Below, one piece after another: positions 13,445 to 26,260 of a DNA stretch of 64,000 nt. The stretch's first letter is position 1. Each line of letters starts with the position of its first letter. Origin of the DNA: Cheilinus undulatus (lineage: Eukaryota > Chordata > Actinopteri > Labriformes > Labridae); the NCBI RefSeq assembly GCF_018320785.1, contig NC_054881.1, positions 15,562,275-15,626,274 of the forward strand, read 5' to 3'. Below the pieces are notes generated by a model, which was not told where the DNA came from, did not search any database, and worked only from the letters and a program-made list of their open reading frames with translations. Position numbers and translations under genes: made by a program.

Positions 13445-14403
13445 CGGGACTCCTAGTTGTGCTGCTTCAGGAGAAGATCAGCAGCAAGACTAAAGCAGCA
13501 ACTCCAGGCCACGTTTTTGGATTAAGGTCATAGAGCTCTGTGCAAACATTGTTTGTGCAGTGCTTGTCTTGAATCATTTCCTCTCACAGGTCCAAGTGTT
13601 TCCCCGTGTCTAGATTTCATCCTGCAGAGTGAGCATATCATTAAAACAAAATTTAAAAGTAGAAATTAGGCAGTCAGATAATTTCTGATCTTATGCATGT
13701 TTAAAGTAAGACAAACTTCCTCCCTCTAGCTGTTTATCTCAGCAGCAGTGGATGCTCCTTTAAAAGGCAGGTTGTGTCTATTTAAGAATCTTTTAAAGGA
13801 CACTTAACATACCTTATCAACAGGACCCTTCCTGTTGTTACTCTGTGGGTGATAAAAATGCCTGCTTAGTTGTTGTGCTTTTACAAGTTGTTGCTATTTC
13901 TGTTGTCTTCCACAGTTGTTAGCAGTGCACAACAATGAACTGTGATAGTGTAGTATTAATTTATAGCCAGAGAAAATAAACACACAAGTTCAAGGAAGCA
14001 AACAGTTTCAGATTTACTTATTCATAAGTGAATAAATATTCTGATGCACACTTAAAAACTATTTAGTGGGGAATCTGCAACCCTTAATTCACCAGCCTTC
14101 TATATGAGATCCTTTAGCCACCGGCAACCCCACGTCCTCATTTGAAGAAATAATCTCAAACTTTATGGTTGATGACCTAACAATCAGGCCACACTCCATG
14201 TATGTGGGCCACATGGGTTCATGACTGACCTGGGATTCCTTTGCTATATTTCTTCCTCATTTCCTAACCCGTTTCCAACTCTGTTCACTGTCTAATCTCT
14301 TTAAAAAACATTAAATAAACCTTTAAAAACATGTATGGTTGAAACTATTATTTGTCAATTGATCGTTCCTTGACTTTCCCTTCCTATTGGTGCATACTCT
14401 CAG

Positions 14404-14610
14404 CAGTCACTTTATTAGGCATACTCGTAACACTGGTCATTAACGCAAATGCCTATTGGCCAGTTACATGGCAGAAACCAACACATTTAGTCATGTAGAC
14501 ATGGTCAAAATGAGGTGACTTTGATCATGTTATGATTGCCGTGATGTGATTGGCTAATTATATTTTTGTGTTGATAAGTACTTAAACAGGCATACCTAGT
14601 AAAATGACTG
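14404..14610. mobile_element. Short Tc1-like MITE (CACTTTATTAGG family), 207 bp
   Basis: The left end CAGTCACTTTATTAGGCAT and the reverse complement of the right end CAGTCATTTTACTAGGTAT form a terminal inverted repeat. Internal phrases (ttacatggcagaaaccaac, gtgattggctaat) match the subterminal regions of the element at 55591-56406, so the two belong to one Tc1-like family. There is no open frame. It is an internally deleted copy that keeps both ends. Confidence 0.7.
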
Positions 14611-15020
14611 TATGTTCAAATGAAGTTTAGGTCTTATTTATCTGTTTATTTGCTTTTATTGACTTTGCTCCCAGACTCAAGGTTCAGAACCACAGACAAG
14701 AAATGACTGAAATCAATGTGTTAAACAGCAAAAGTCCCATAGCCTCCATTTGAGGGCATTGTTTTAATGCTTTACTGTAAAAAAGCGGTCATGTAGAACA
14801 CAAAACTTTGTTTTTTATCAAAACTTCCAGTTATAGAAAGTTTGATAAACAACAGTCTGAAGTTTGTGATGATTTCACGTGACTGTTTGGCCTCTCTCCA
14901 AGGATAAACATGGCAGTGATGATAGCAGAGCAACATCTCAACCTTGAGAGTAATATTTTTATACAACAGTTGTACAAGCAATAATAACAGTCTACTCCAT
15001 ACAATTAACATTAACTGATA

Positions 15021-16047
15021 CACTATATATGGACAAGGGTATTTGGCCACACCTGCTAGTTATTGAATTCAGGATTTTTAAATCAGACCTGTTGCCACAG
15101 GTGAATAAAATCAACCACCTAGCCATGCAGTCTCCATTTGCAAACTTTTGTGTACAAAATGAGTCATTCTGAAAAGCTCTGTGACCTAAACTACATTTTA
15201 AAGAGCCTATAAAGTGAAATCAACAATTTGTGTCTTAACACACAAGATATGTTGGAATATAACTGCTGTAAATGTGAAAACACTGAGATCTGTATGTGTC
15301 TGAATTTTGGATTTAGACCCTTGAAAGTTTTTCACCTCTTTCCTGTCTTGGTTTAATTTGGGCGGGGCAAATATGTGGGCAGGTGATGTCCCAAACCAAC
15401 AGTGGGGAATGACCCCACCCCCTTAATGCTACAATGATATAGAATCACAGAACAGTTCACCTCAGTCCAGTCTGTTGTTAGCTGATGTCACTGCCTTTAT
15501 TTAAAGTTAACAGTCAGTTAAATGCTGATTTTCGTTCATTGTGAGGTAAATTCGTCAAATCTATCAGCCACAGAGGCCTATGGATCATTTAAAGCATCAT
15601 AACAGAGATTTGAGCCAGAAGGCAGACTTCGTCTCCTCTCTGGCACAGAGCCAGGGAACCTGTGATCTGATCATAAGCTCATCATAAGGTCAAGGGTCTG
15701 GATAATGGTGTGAGTGCTTTCCTCTATTCAGATTGTGGAAATTTTTTAATTTGAGGGGATCGTATTTCTGAGTGGGCATGGCTACAGCTCATTCAACAGA
15801 CATCCCCACACCATCCTGGAGCAGATTTTACTGCCTCATTTTTCATGATTTTTGAGGCTCAATTTCATTAACTTAGAGATGTTTTATTTGACTGAAATTT
15901 GACCATGGGGTTCCATAATTCAGTGACCTAAATGCAGATACATTATCACCTTACAGGGTCGTTAAAGTGCATGTATTTGAATACCATGGCATTATAGTCC
16001 CTGCTGTTGTAATGGTCAGGTGGCCGAATATTTTTGTCCATATAGTG
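15021..16047. mobile_element. Tc1/mariner-like element with CACTATATGGACA ends, carrying a nested insert
   Basis: The left end CACTATATATGGACAAGGGT and the reverse complement of the right end CACTATATGGACAAAAATAT are clear terminal inverted repeats. TA precedes the left end. Just inside the left end is a 5' leader and the start of a transposase-like frame (ATGAGTCATTCTGAAAAGCT near 15159). It is interrupted after a few codons by the separate TTAA-flanked insert at 15202-15961. Almost nothing of a transposase remains, so the copy is non-autonomous. Confidence 0.65.
15202..15961. mobile_element. piggyBac-like MITE flanked by TTAA
   Basis: TTAA occurs directly outside both borders, at 15198-15201 and 15962-15965. 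The left inner end AGAGCCTATAAAGTGAAAT and the reverse complement of the right inner end CGACCCTGTAAGGTGATAAT match at most positions as an inverted repeat. TTAA target duplication is the piggyBac superfamily signature. No transposase frame is present. The insert lies inside the CACTATATGG element, so it is the younger of the two. Confidence 0.55.
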
Positions 16048-18795
16048 AATGTGTGTAAGCAAAACAGTGTTGCTGTAATTTTAGCCTACAGTAAAAGTAC
16101 TTTAGACTCCAGTTGATGTTCTCCTATATGGAGATAAATACTTGGGTTAAGCCACTGCAACATCTCCCTACAGCCTCAATGATGCAAAATAAAGACAATC
16201 AATGTTAACTTACTGCCTCATTTTCACTTTAGAAAAACTCAGACAGCACAGTGGAAACAATCTGCATCTTGTACTATCAACTATTTAACTTTTCCTTTTC
16301 ACTTTTTACCTCTCAGTCTATAACATGTTCAACTTTTCTGTTAAGTTCATCGCAATCAACCCAAAATTCCTTATTTTCTTTCAAAATAAAAGTAGATCTG
16401 TATCCAAACAGGGAATCAATTACCCTCAGGTTAAGACTGTAAAAATCCAAAATGAAACAAAAACAGCTTTGAATGCAAAATTGTGGAATTTCAAAATGTG
16501 ACACCTAATTAGTTATATCAAAGATGTATGTTTTTATTAGCCTACGTTTCCTGGTAATTTTCTTTTAGCTGCAATCGGATAGGGCCTTCAGGTGACTGTA
16601 AAAGCTTTACTATGTCTTTAAAGGCCTAATTTTAAAAAGTTTCCCACTACCTGACAAATGTGTCGAGGCCTGATGTGAAGTGTTGAAAAGGGGCGCTTCA
16701 AAACATGCACCCTGATATTCAAGATTGCAGGAGGGGAACTGATGGCACAGATGCTGGAAAAATACCAGTGCATCTTCACCCATGACCTGCATTCATCACA
16801 TTCCACTAAAGGACACCTAGCTGAGACTTCAGGCTGCAAATGTTTACTATGAGTACAGGTTCTAACTTTAGTAGTCTATAGACAAATGTAAACACAATAC
16901 ATAAAGTTGGCAGACTGCAGTTATCATTTAACCCTTATAAACTGCCATGTTAGGATTGAAAGTAAATGAACAAGTGTTTTGCTTTAACATTGTTTTTAGT
17001 AAATTTACTTTCCATGACATCAGTTGTTGATATCCTGATAAATCATCTCAACACAGACAAATATAAATTTCTGTCCACTCAAAATATCTTAAGCATTTAT
17101 CATAGAACAACCAATTTTATATTTGACTAACATGTGAATGTTAACAGTCCATATGTCTGATTTGTATTTAAACCATTTAAAACATTTAAACTGAAACGAA
17201 GTATTGTTGATATGGTTAATATGTGTTTTAGACTGAGTTTGATATTTACTGCCATTAAAAAACAATAAAATTGTCAGCACCTGCGTGACAGAAAGCAGGA
17301 AAGCGTAATTCGATTTCATCTCGCCCATCTGTGCCAAAATAGATCCATCCTCAGTCACACAACACCCCCTAAGCGTCTGCTGGGTCTTTAAGGCTTACGG
17401 CTGTGCATGTGAACAACTTGACTGAAAGACCGGCGTTCAAATCTGCACACACTTTGGAAAACAAAAACAAAGGAGCCAAAAACTGCAAGATTCTCTACTA
17501 AGAAGACTACTAATGTGCCACAGTGAAACAGAATCTTACAGTTGTTAATCACTTGAAGGACTCTTAAGTCTATTGTTAGACAGAGCAATCATGCCATATA
17601 ACAAGCACAGTGTTGTATTTGTATGTCAACACATCAGTGTTGTATCAGTGTGTTATAACAAGCAAAGCAGTGCAACTGAAACCTCTACTACAGCCAGAGA
17701 AAGCCACAAACAAGCATCTGAGACGTTACCTCACAGCTGACTCACTTATGATAGCATTAGAATTATTATTATTACATGAGGTATAAAAACAGAAGGGGAT
17801 TTCCTGCCATGCATGCAGTACCTACCCTTTTCATTGCAGTGTAGTTGAGGATATCGACCTATGATGTAGGACTTGAGAATGAGCTCAGGCTGAGCTGACG
17901 GTCTCGGGGTGAGAGTCTATTTTTAACTGTTGTCCCCCGCAAGTACAAAGTCAGTTACCTGATCTTGTAGACATGTGCCGATCTTGAACATTTAACACTC
18001 GATATCTATATTTACATGCCGTTTTAAAGGATGGCCTACTTTACAGAGTGACTTTTAAAGATTTTGACCTGCAGTTGATTCATAAATTTAATTTGAGTTT
18101 TTTTTGTCTTTTGCTATTAAAAGACTAACTCCAGAAACTTCAGCTTTAAACTGTAGGTCAAGTTTTTCATTGATTTTGGCATAAGCTGCTGTAGTGATTT
18201 ATCAGCAGCAGAAAAGCAACAATGCATGATAAAAAGACATCTGGCCATGTTTCAACCTTTTGATAAACTATTGACTACTGTGAAACAACAGTTTGCATTT
18301 AACCACCTCTTAACAAAAAATGCAATGACAAACAATTCTACACCTTAACTATTGTAGTCAGGCAGAAAACAGCAACTATTATTAATTAAACTACAGTTCA
18401 GCATGTTAAAATTCACTTAAGTTGCTAGCCTGAATCAATGAGCACTGCCAAATAGTAATGTTCACATTAAGCTAACTTAGGGTGACCATATTTTGATTAC
18501 CGAAAACCAGGACACTCGTCCAGCAATGAGATACTTAAATGATACTTGAAGTTTACTCAAAGATGCCTTATAATTTCAATACATTTAAAGTATGCCTCCT
18601 CTGTCTGGATAGAAAATTGTTATATTACCAAATACTATCTATAACCAAAGACACAAATTCAGATAGGCTTCTCAGAGGAGACTCAACATCAGGGCCGTCA
18701 CTAGGATTGAAAGACGAGGGGCTTAGCCCCAAGGGTTGCAGGTAATACTTGGCATATAGTGTGCACCAAATTCTTTTTTCCACAACGTAAAATGC

Positions 18796-18829
18796 TTAAT
18801 TAATTAATTAATTAATTAATTAATTGTTG
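18796..18829. repeat. (TTAA)n microsatellite
   Basis: An uninterrupted tetranucleotide run of about eight TTAA units. The only noteworthy point is that TTAA is also the piggyBac target word. Confidence 0.95.
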
Positions 18830-21800
18830 TAGAGCATTTATCAGGACATACGATCTGGCTCACTCTCTTTTTCTTAGAAGACCATCCTTTCCTGAGCCTT
18901 TAGCACGTTTTCCTTTTTTCTAATAACAGCCTGAGTGAGTTTATGAGTTGGTATTTAAAGGTCGATATGCTAGATGTTGGAAAACATATCCATTAATGCA
19001 TTTAGTAAATATAAATGTGGTATATAATATCTAAAAATATAGTTTATAACTCCTCTCTTTCTTCTTTCAGGTTGTCCAAGCTTTCCAAATAAAACTAGTT
19101 TACTTCTGCCTGCCACTGATATTTCTCCATGCCTGAAGACAGTCTATACCAGTGGAACTTAACCTTATTCTACCCAAGAGCCATACTGTCCATATTGTCT
19201 TAAAATATTTTAGAGAGAGCTACAATCCAAAAGCAAGGATGTAAGAAGATCCATAGATCAGCTGATCCATAAATGAAATAAAAATGAAATGGTAAATTGT
19301 TGGATTATTTTGTAATTAAATGGGATACAATAGGCCACATAAAATGCCTATAGTATTAGAGGAAAGGATATGATACTAATAATGAACATATATTTTTTTT
19401 ATTCATGCAAGTTCCACCTGGTCTAATGGCGTGTTAAAATATTTTGGGCTCTGAGATGTTTTTCAAAGGGCTGATGAATTATGGTTGGCTATTTGGGTAT
19501 TTATCTCTCACACTGGGACATTTACTGTAGTTCTGTGGCTTTATTAACATAAAATAGATGTTTTCTATTTTTTTCCCCACTCATTATTGATGCTTTTAGC
19601 TAAAGGGGGAGGGGGCTCATAGTGGTCTTTGCCCTGGGCCTCAAAATATTTAAAACCGGCCCTGCCTCACACCTGCAGCTCTCCTAGACACATCGTTCCA
19701 CTCTGCCTCATTCTGTAGCATTCTGTAGGTTTCCCGTTTCTGCTCTTTTGACAGTATATTATCAGCAGTACATTAAAGATCAAGTAAAACACCCACGTTT
19801 CATTGCACATAAAACACACATCTGTACAACAACACTAAACAACATTAAATATATGTTTCAACATGTTATTTTTACCTGAAAAGGGGAGACTATGAACCAA
19901 AGAAGAAACACGCGTTGTTGCTGCCTTTCATCCAAGCGTGTAATGAGCAGCCGCAAACAACAAGCTCCCCCTACTGATGACAACAGGAAGTGCTCGACAA
20001 CAACAAAACCTAGACAAAACCAATCGATTGCTGAGGTGAATTTATACTTTTAAGATATTGGAACAAATACACATTTTTACGTCAAACACATCTTAGATCA
20101 ATTTTCAAAGTGTTTTTAAGATGCATATTAACTATTTCCTTACATGTTATTTTAGCTTAAAGTTTTTTCAACGTGTTTTTTTAGTCAAAACCAAACACAT
20201 TTCAAGGTAGCAGAAATGAACTTAAACTAAGTTTAACAAAAAATAACGTTTTTACATGACCATTTCTAACACATACTGTTATTTCAACCCCTTTTAAATC
20301 TGTTTTGAGCCTTTTCAAACTTAAAATACCACTGTTAAATGCTTTTAACATTGGAGTTAGGCTTTTTAACTTAGCGATCGTTTTATATCCACTACACATG
20401 AACAGGAAGTGACTGAAGAAACTTAAAAGGAGGGCAGAAAAACTTCAGTTAGAACACAAAACAGCACACCTCAATGAATGAGCTTACTGAAGAGATGCAA
20501 CACCAGCTGGCTTCCTCTGCTCTCTCTTGCGCGCGTTCCTCCATTGCACGCACCTGACAATACTAATACACGGATTAAAAGAAAATAAAAATTTCATTTA
20601 GACTTGGCACTAAAGAACCACAGGTGACTGGAGAGCCATGGGTTGAGTATATCTGCTCTATACATTAGGCAGAAAGTAATATAATGGTGTGGTGCATTCC
20701 TTAATGAACTTTTTTCATGAAAACCAGGACAATTTCATCACTTTATAAAAAACATGGTAGGTTTTTCACATCTCTAACATTTATGACAACAACCTGAATT
20801 GCAGCAACAATTTGCTTCCTACTTTGAATGTAAAACCAGAGGGAAATGGCTGCTGAATAAACATGGCAAATAAAAAAAAAAGATTCCTGTCTGTCAAACT
20901 TTTTGTTTTGCATTTTTTGTAAATTACATTTGTCAGATTGACCTTCTCCAAGTAAATTCACTGGATTCAATGTTGAAAAAGGGTATACACTTAAAGTGTA
21001 CAGCATGTTTTCCTTTTCAAAATGGTATCACAGGTAAATATTCCTTTGATATAAATTTGTTTGACATACAGGGTCATGTTGTTCTGGCAACAGTAACACC
21101 CTCTAACTACCCTGGCAGAGCAACAATGCACTGTTGTCAGTGGCCAAAACAAACTAATGAGACCTTAGTTGGCTTTTCTGGAAAATTATCAGTAGGCAAT
21201 TATACTGTCCCGGTATGACAGTGATTAAATGTGACTTTGCCTCTCATTTAGCCAATAGCTCATTTCATAGGCAGTGAACACAAGCTAATCTCTGATGACA
21301 TAAACGGCAAGTCTGTTTCCAATGATTTGAATGGTCCAATAATTCAGCTGGAGAGTGATAATTGAAGTCATGATGGCCTGCAGTACTGTTGTTTGTATTT
21401 TTGAAACAGTTAGCAGATTTACTCACCTGCCCCCAAAAAGAAAAAGAAGAAGAATGTGCTGGGATACTGAAAGCCACAGGCCAATTTTATTTATTTTTTT
21501 TGTCTCAGTAACCAAGAAATTTATTTGAGAAAGTTTAAGCTAATGTGGCACAAGTGGTAGTTACTTTAGCGTTGCGTAAAGTCGAAGAGTAAAAGTTAGC
21601 TTGGCAGGCTTTTCTTTTATAATATTTCAAGAGGTGCTGGTATTTAATTATTTTACTTTAGAGATCATTCTTGAATGGTTGAACATTAAAAGGGCATCAA
21701 TTTTTTACTTGGCTTTGAATTAAACATGCGCATTTTCAGTTTAGATCTTTCTGTATGGGAAGCTCAACCCAGGATAACGAACAGCTATAAACATGGATGT

Positions 21801-22449
21801 AGTCTCAGTGAAGATGCCTCCTGGTTTCTGAAGTGGTTTTGAAGCCCTCCATGGTAGCCGCTGTATGTAAATGCAATTTCAGGCCAGCATTTCATCAGCC
21901 TTAAAACCTTGAGCAGCCAGGCAAACAGCTACTGTCCATCAGTCAGATCACCCACGACCTGAATTATGCATTTCTTTGAGTAACTTTGAGCCTTAATATA
22001 GCCAAATGGATGAATAATTGGTGTGTGCAAAAGAAATGATGAGGTATTTAGTCCAAAATCATCTTTTTTAAAAAGCTCTAAAGATGTTTATTTCTGTTGT
22101 AAAAACAGACATTTTAATATGTGACCTAATGGGGCTTAAGGGGCTTTTTCAACAGGCCTCAAGTGGGCATTCAAGGTACTACAGTTTTTCATTTTTGTTT
22201 TCCAATTCAGAGCGCAGCTTGCTCAGAGTATCAAAAACAGTTCTCTATTTCCCCCCCTGTCTTCAAGAGATTTTTTCTTTTCTTTTTTAAAAATCTTCAT
22301 TTGCAGCTTGTTGCACTGTCTAAACACAACTCCAGCACTACTCTAAACCTACTTCTTGGCTTTCATTGCCTTATTTTCATTACCTTTTCTCTTAGTCTGC
22401 TAATTAAAAATAAAATTTTACATTTAAGATGTCATCCTATCTGTGGTTA

Positions 22450-22930
22450 ACCTTGCAAAGCTGATAGATATGCCTGTTTCCTTGTTTCTCACTGGCGAAT
22501 CCATCTTGCAAAGCTCCCATTTGAACCATTTGGGCCCGATTAGATAGTGACAGGACCAATCAGCGACGAGGGGCAGTACTTTCAGGCGCGGCAGAGTCGT
22601 GATGTAAACAGGCAGCAGCAAGAGGCTGGTGCAATTGGTGGAAGAGCTTAGCGTGGACGTTGCTGAAATGCCAGTTTTATCAGAACTTGATGACATTTCT
22701 TTGTTAAAAGAAGAACAAAGAACAGCAGTGAGCTGTTTTCTTTTCAAAAACGACAAAAGTCGTGCACTGACATGTCTTTAGTCGCCATGTTTCGCGTTAT
22801 TCCTCGGTAGCTGCGCATGCGCAGCTCGATAGCAGCTACGTCATGTGTTTTGTTGCTCTGATTGGCCTGTAGAGATGTGACAGACAGAACAGTCATTCAA
22901 TCACACTCCAAGTTTTTTTCAAAGCCTCTG
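22450..22930 (+). mobile_element. Decayed DNA-transposon copy with a RecQ-like helicase N-terminal fragment
   Basis: On the plus strand, about 22630-22760 reads as an acidic helical stretch ending LLKEEQRTAVSCF. This resembles the KEEQR..A..F lead-in to the Walker A region of the RecQ-type helicase carried by ISL2EU/Harbinger-associated elements in fish. The Walker A part itself is missing. The flanking phrases (aatccatcttgcaaagct, gaccaatcagcgacga, and a final caaagcctctgc) are familiar repeat ends, with a weak inverted match of TGCAAAGC to the far side. I read it as an internally deleted, inactive copy. The family assignment is from memory. Confidence 0.45.
22809..22826. promoter_or_regulatory. 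18-bp perfect palindrome with an NRF1-type core
   Basis: AGCTGCGCATGCGCAGCT is its own reverse complement and contains TGCGCATGCGCA, the canonical NRF1 binding site. A CRE-like TACGTCA follows 10-20 bases later. Both lie inside the degraded transposon at 22450-22930, so this looks like an element-borne promoter piece rather than a host gene promoter. Confidence 0.5.
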
Positions 22931-25539
22931 CTTTTTCCCAAACATTTCCTATTGAAGCTTTCCCAGATGGATGTGTGAAATAGGTTAATCCGTGGTTGTA
23001 TGATCAAAAACTGTTGCAGTGTTGTTTAAGCTCCACTAAATTGCATATCAAACCGCACATTAAAAACTGCTTACTAACGGCTGCTTTATAAGTTCTGTGA
23101 TTGACAGTTTTGTAACTGTTTTTCACTGCCTCTTACATAATTGTTTTTGCAACAGGTGACCGGCCCTGGATACTGCTTTGAAATGACCACATTGTAAATA
23201 GAGGTTTAACTACAAAGACCCTCTAATAAAACAGGAATGTCACGGCATTCAAGATTAAATAAAGAAAACAAATCTTTCTAATTATTTTTAGATAATCCAC
23301 ACTGACACTCCTCCAACTCCTCTGGCAGAGTGCTGTGCAAAGTTACTATTGTTAGTGTGTGATGTGTGTGCATGAATGAACCTCTCCCATCACACTACAA
23401 ACACTTTTATTTGTTGTTACGACTGCAGTTTACAGCACAAGTTGAAAGTGCAAGCCAGTAAAATGATGTCAAGTCTTACATCTTCTCATGCTGTTACATA
23501 ACACCTGCATATGCACACCTGTCATTGTGGAGGCTTGTAAATCTGCCAAGCAACAAGTGATTATTATTGGATTACTGAAGAACGGTTTATCTTACTTGTT
23601 GAGTAAACTATTTAAGACCCCTTGGATTAGGATGATACTTTATTTTGCTTGATGAAAAAATGTTTTTTGCATTACATCAAAATGTAAAGCAATTAAAACT
23701 GGTGCAGATAAAAACATTCAAACCAGAAAATGCATTATACACACTTTTGTAGCTGTTGCATTCATCCATAGAACTTTATACAAAGGACAACTATTCTAAA
23801 GATGATTTTTCTACAAAATAGGTGCATAGGCTTTCAAATCAAGTCTACTCCTGCATGCTGCATGACTAAACTTGATGCAGTTTAATCTTTCTCTTTTGCA
23901 TTAGTATTACATCTAAACAAAGAGTCTGTACACAGCTTTAACATTTGATAAAAGTTCCATTAGTCTCAGACATGTTACGCCATCTTGACTATGTTGTTGT
24001 GGCTTTCTGGATGAGACATGGCCCAGATGGACTCTCGTAGTCACAGTGAGGGAAGTGTCATCTTACCAAAGCAAGATGTATTTTTACCCTGTGTTGTTGC
24101 ACAGTCTGCCTCAGCCTGGCGTCTGCCCTCCTTCCCCCAACAGCCCAAGGTGGAAAATGGTGCTGCACATGTAAGAAGTGTGCGTCACAACCACGTTTTG
24201 TTTGTGAGAGTAGTGTGAGAGAGTCGTCTGAAGGATGCTTTTCCAGACCCCATAAAGGCAGGAGGGGCATATCAGATGAATTATAGATAGGAGACGCATC
24301 ATAGCGGCGCTGGGGTGTTATGAAAGAAGTAGAAAACCATATTTGGCATTGATTTAAGACCGCTGAGATGTAAGCGCTCTCCTTGATTTTCTGAACTAGA
24401 GCTGGCATAATATAAGATTTTAAATCTTGATATGATTCTTGTAGAAATTAAACAATATTGATGCCTGTTTCAACACTTAGGCAAAAAAGTAAGTCCAAGC
24501 CTCTGCATATTAAAAAATGTCTTGTTTTTAATTCCCCAAAATTGCAGACCAAACACCTTCCTCTATGATTCAACATTTTATTAGAGCAAATAAAAACTTC
24601 AACTCATGGCATTTCGAAGGTTTTTTGAACAACTGCACAAGCATATTTTCAGTTCCTGGTCAACAGTTTAGACATCCATCACTGCAGTGAAAGTCACCAC
24701 ATAAGGAGTTTGCTCCTGTGCGAGCATCAGAGGGATCAAAGTATTCCTTTGAGACTGGATGACCCAACGTAATGTGCACATAACAGAGCAAATGCCCTGC
24801 ATAGCTGGAGTGCTGGGATACAAACGTAACTGTGCATTTGTGCGTCATAAGAAACTGAAAACCTTTGTCCTAATCTCATCAGCTGAGTCAGTGTACCTTG
24901 TCAATTCTGACTCACTGACATGGAAACTGAAGTGAAAATATGGCTATAGTTACTTGTGTTGTCTCACAAGAGAGCTGTGAGGTGGTGGCTGGAGATTGTA
25001 GGGAACATGATGATGATGATGATAACACTGGTCTTACCATCTTCAACAAGAACGATGTTTTGACAAAAAAGTCCTGTTTTAGTAGCCTCTGAATTAAGTC
25101 CAGATTTTACAGAAGAAAGACAAATATAGATGGTGATACAGTGAAGCTGGTGTAACATAACCATGTGTTTAATACTTATGTATGTCCTGAATTATTTTCA
25201 TGTCCATCTCAGGGAAAGTTGAACACCTATATTCTGACCATTAACAGTATAAAACAAAGCAGTAGTTTTAGTGATGTCAACCAGTTTGTTTCTAAAATGC
25301 TATCCAAACAAAAGTCCCTTTATTAATTTTACCCCTACCCCTTGGTTTTAAGTGCCATCTTGTCCCCCAAACAAGCAAGTAGGCTAGTCAATAATAGCCC
25401 ATCAACAGGGTGTATCAACAAAAAAGAGCGCTATCAATACCAAAGTCGTTCCCACCAGGCTGTAAGCATGTTTATTTCTGTTGGAATGATTCTGCTTTAA
25501 TATGGGGCCTAATGACGATGCCCAGGATTTCAGAGCCAG

Positions 25540-26260
25540 CCTTAAAGGTACAGTGTGTAAAATTGGGAGCTACATCAAGCCAACAGATTCTAGATTGTGA
25601 TTCTCATTTCTGGTGGCAGCCAGAGAAATCTAAAAAAAATTGGTTTCTGTTATTTGTTCCCAGTGTTGGAGTTATTGCATTACAAAGTAATCTGTTAGAG
25701 TACTCAGATTACTGTTTTGTTGTAACGAGTAACGAAGCGTGTTAGTGTTACAATTCAAGTAATCCTGTTATTAGTTACAATTTTATAAAAATAATCTGTG
25801 TCCTCAGGCTGCAGAGATACAGATTATGGGCTGTAAATTATGCTGTACGTTGGCATTGGAGTCTGCACATTCAAATGCAGACGTGGGGTTGTTATCGGTC
25901 GTTTTTACAACCACCAAGTGGAACAAGTGGCTAAAGGGTTTTAATATTTAGTGACGCAAAAGTACTCTAATGCGTTAGTTTTAGAAGTAGGTAATGTAGT
26001 AACATAAATTACTTTTCTTAGTATGTAACACAGTAATCTAACGAGTAAGCTTCAAAAGTAACGCTACCCAACACTGTTTGTTCCCTTCTGTGGGACTGTA
26101 GAAACATGCAAGATGCACAGATCCAAGATGGCAGTGTCTGTGAAAAGGACTCTCTCTGTGTATTAATCAAAGGCTTATTTTCAGTTAATGAAAGTTAAAG
26201 CAATTTAATATTTTCAGGTGATTAAATAATAATTTAGATTGGCCTATCTATATATACTGT
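25540..26260. repeat. Older dispersed repeat hosting an hAT insertion
   Basis: The flanks of the hAT element at 25661-26076 resemble a dispersed teleost repeat that typically begins with a phrase like GGTACAGTGTGTAAAATT, seen here at about 25548. It resumes after the insertion with gtgggactgtagaaacatgc. The outer borders are estimates and the family is not named. Confidence 0.4.
25661..26076. mobile_element. hAT-type MITE with perfect 8-bp target duplication, 416 bp
   Basis: TTTGTTCC occurs at 25653-25660 and again at 26077-26084, directly outside the ends. The left end begins CAGTGTTGGAG and the reverse complement of the right end begins CAGTGTTGGGTAGCGTTAC. Further in, both arms carry related TTACTTTT / GTAATCTG words. 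The CAGTGTTGG ends and 8-bp duplication are typical of hAT MITEs in fish. No coding capacity is present. Confidence 0.85.

Noticed and set aside
17089-17400. Minus-strand frame reading TEDGSILAQMGEMKSNYAFLL, considered as a missing upstream alpk2 exon
   Set aside because: No Ig-type cysteine or tryptophan pattern, no matching splice phase to the exon at 13444, and no family resemblance I can defend.
18690-19672. CAGGGCCG at 18692 and its inverse near 19665, considered as the ends of one hAT element
   Set aside because: The flanking 8-mers do not match and inverted similarity stops after about eight bases. They are more likely two unrelated repeat ends.
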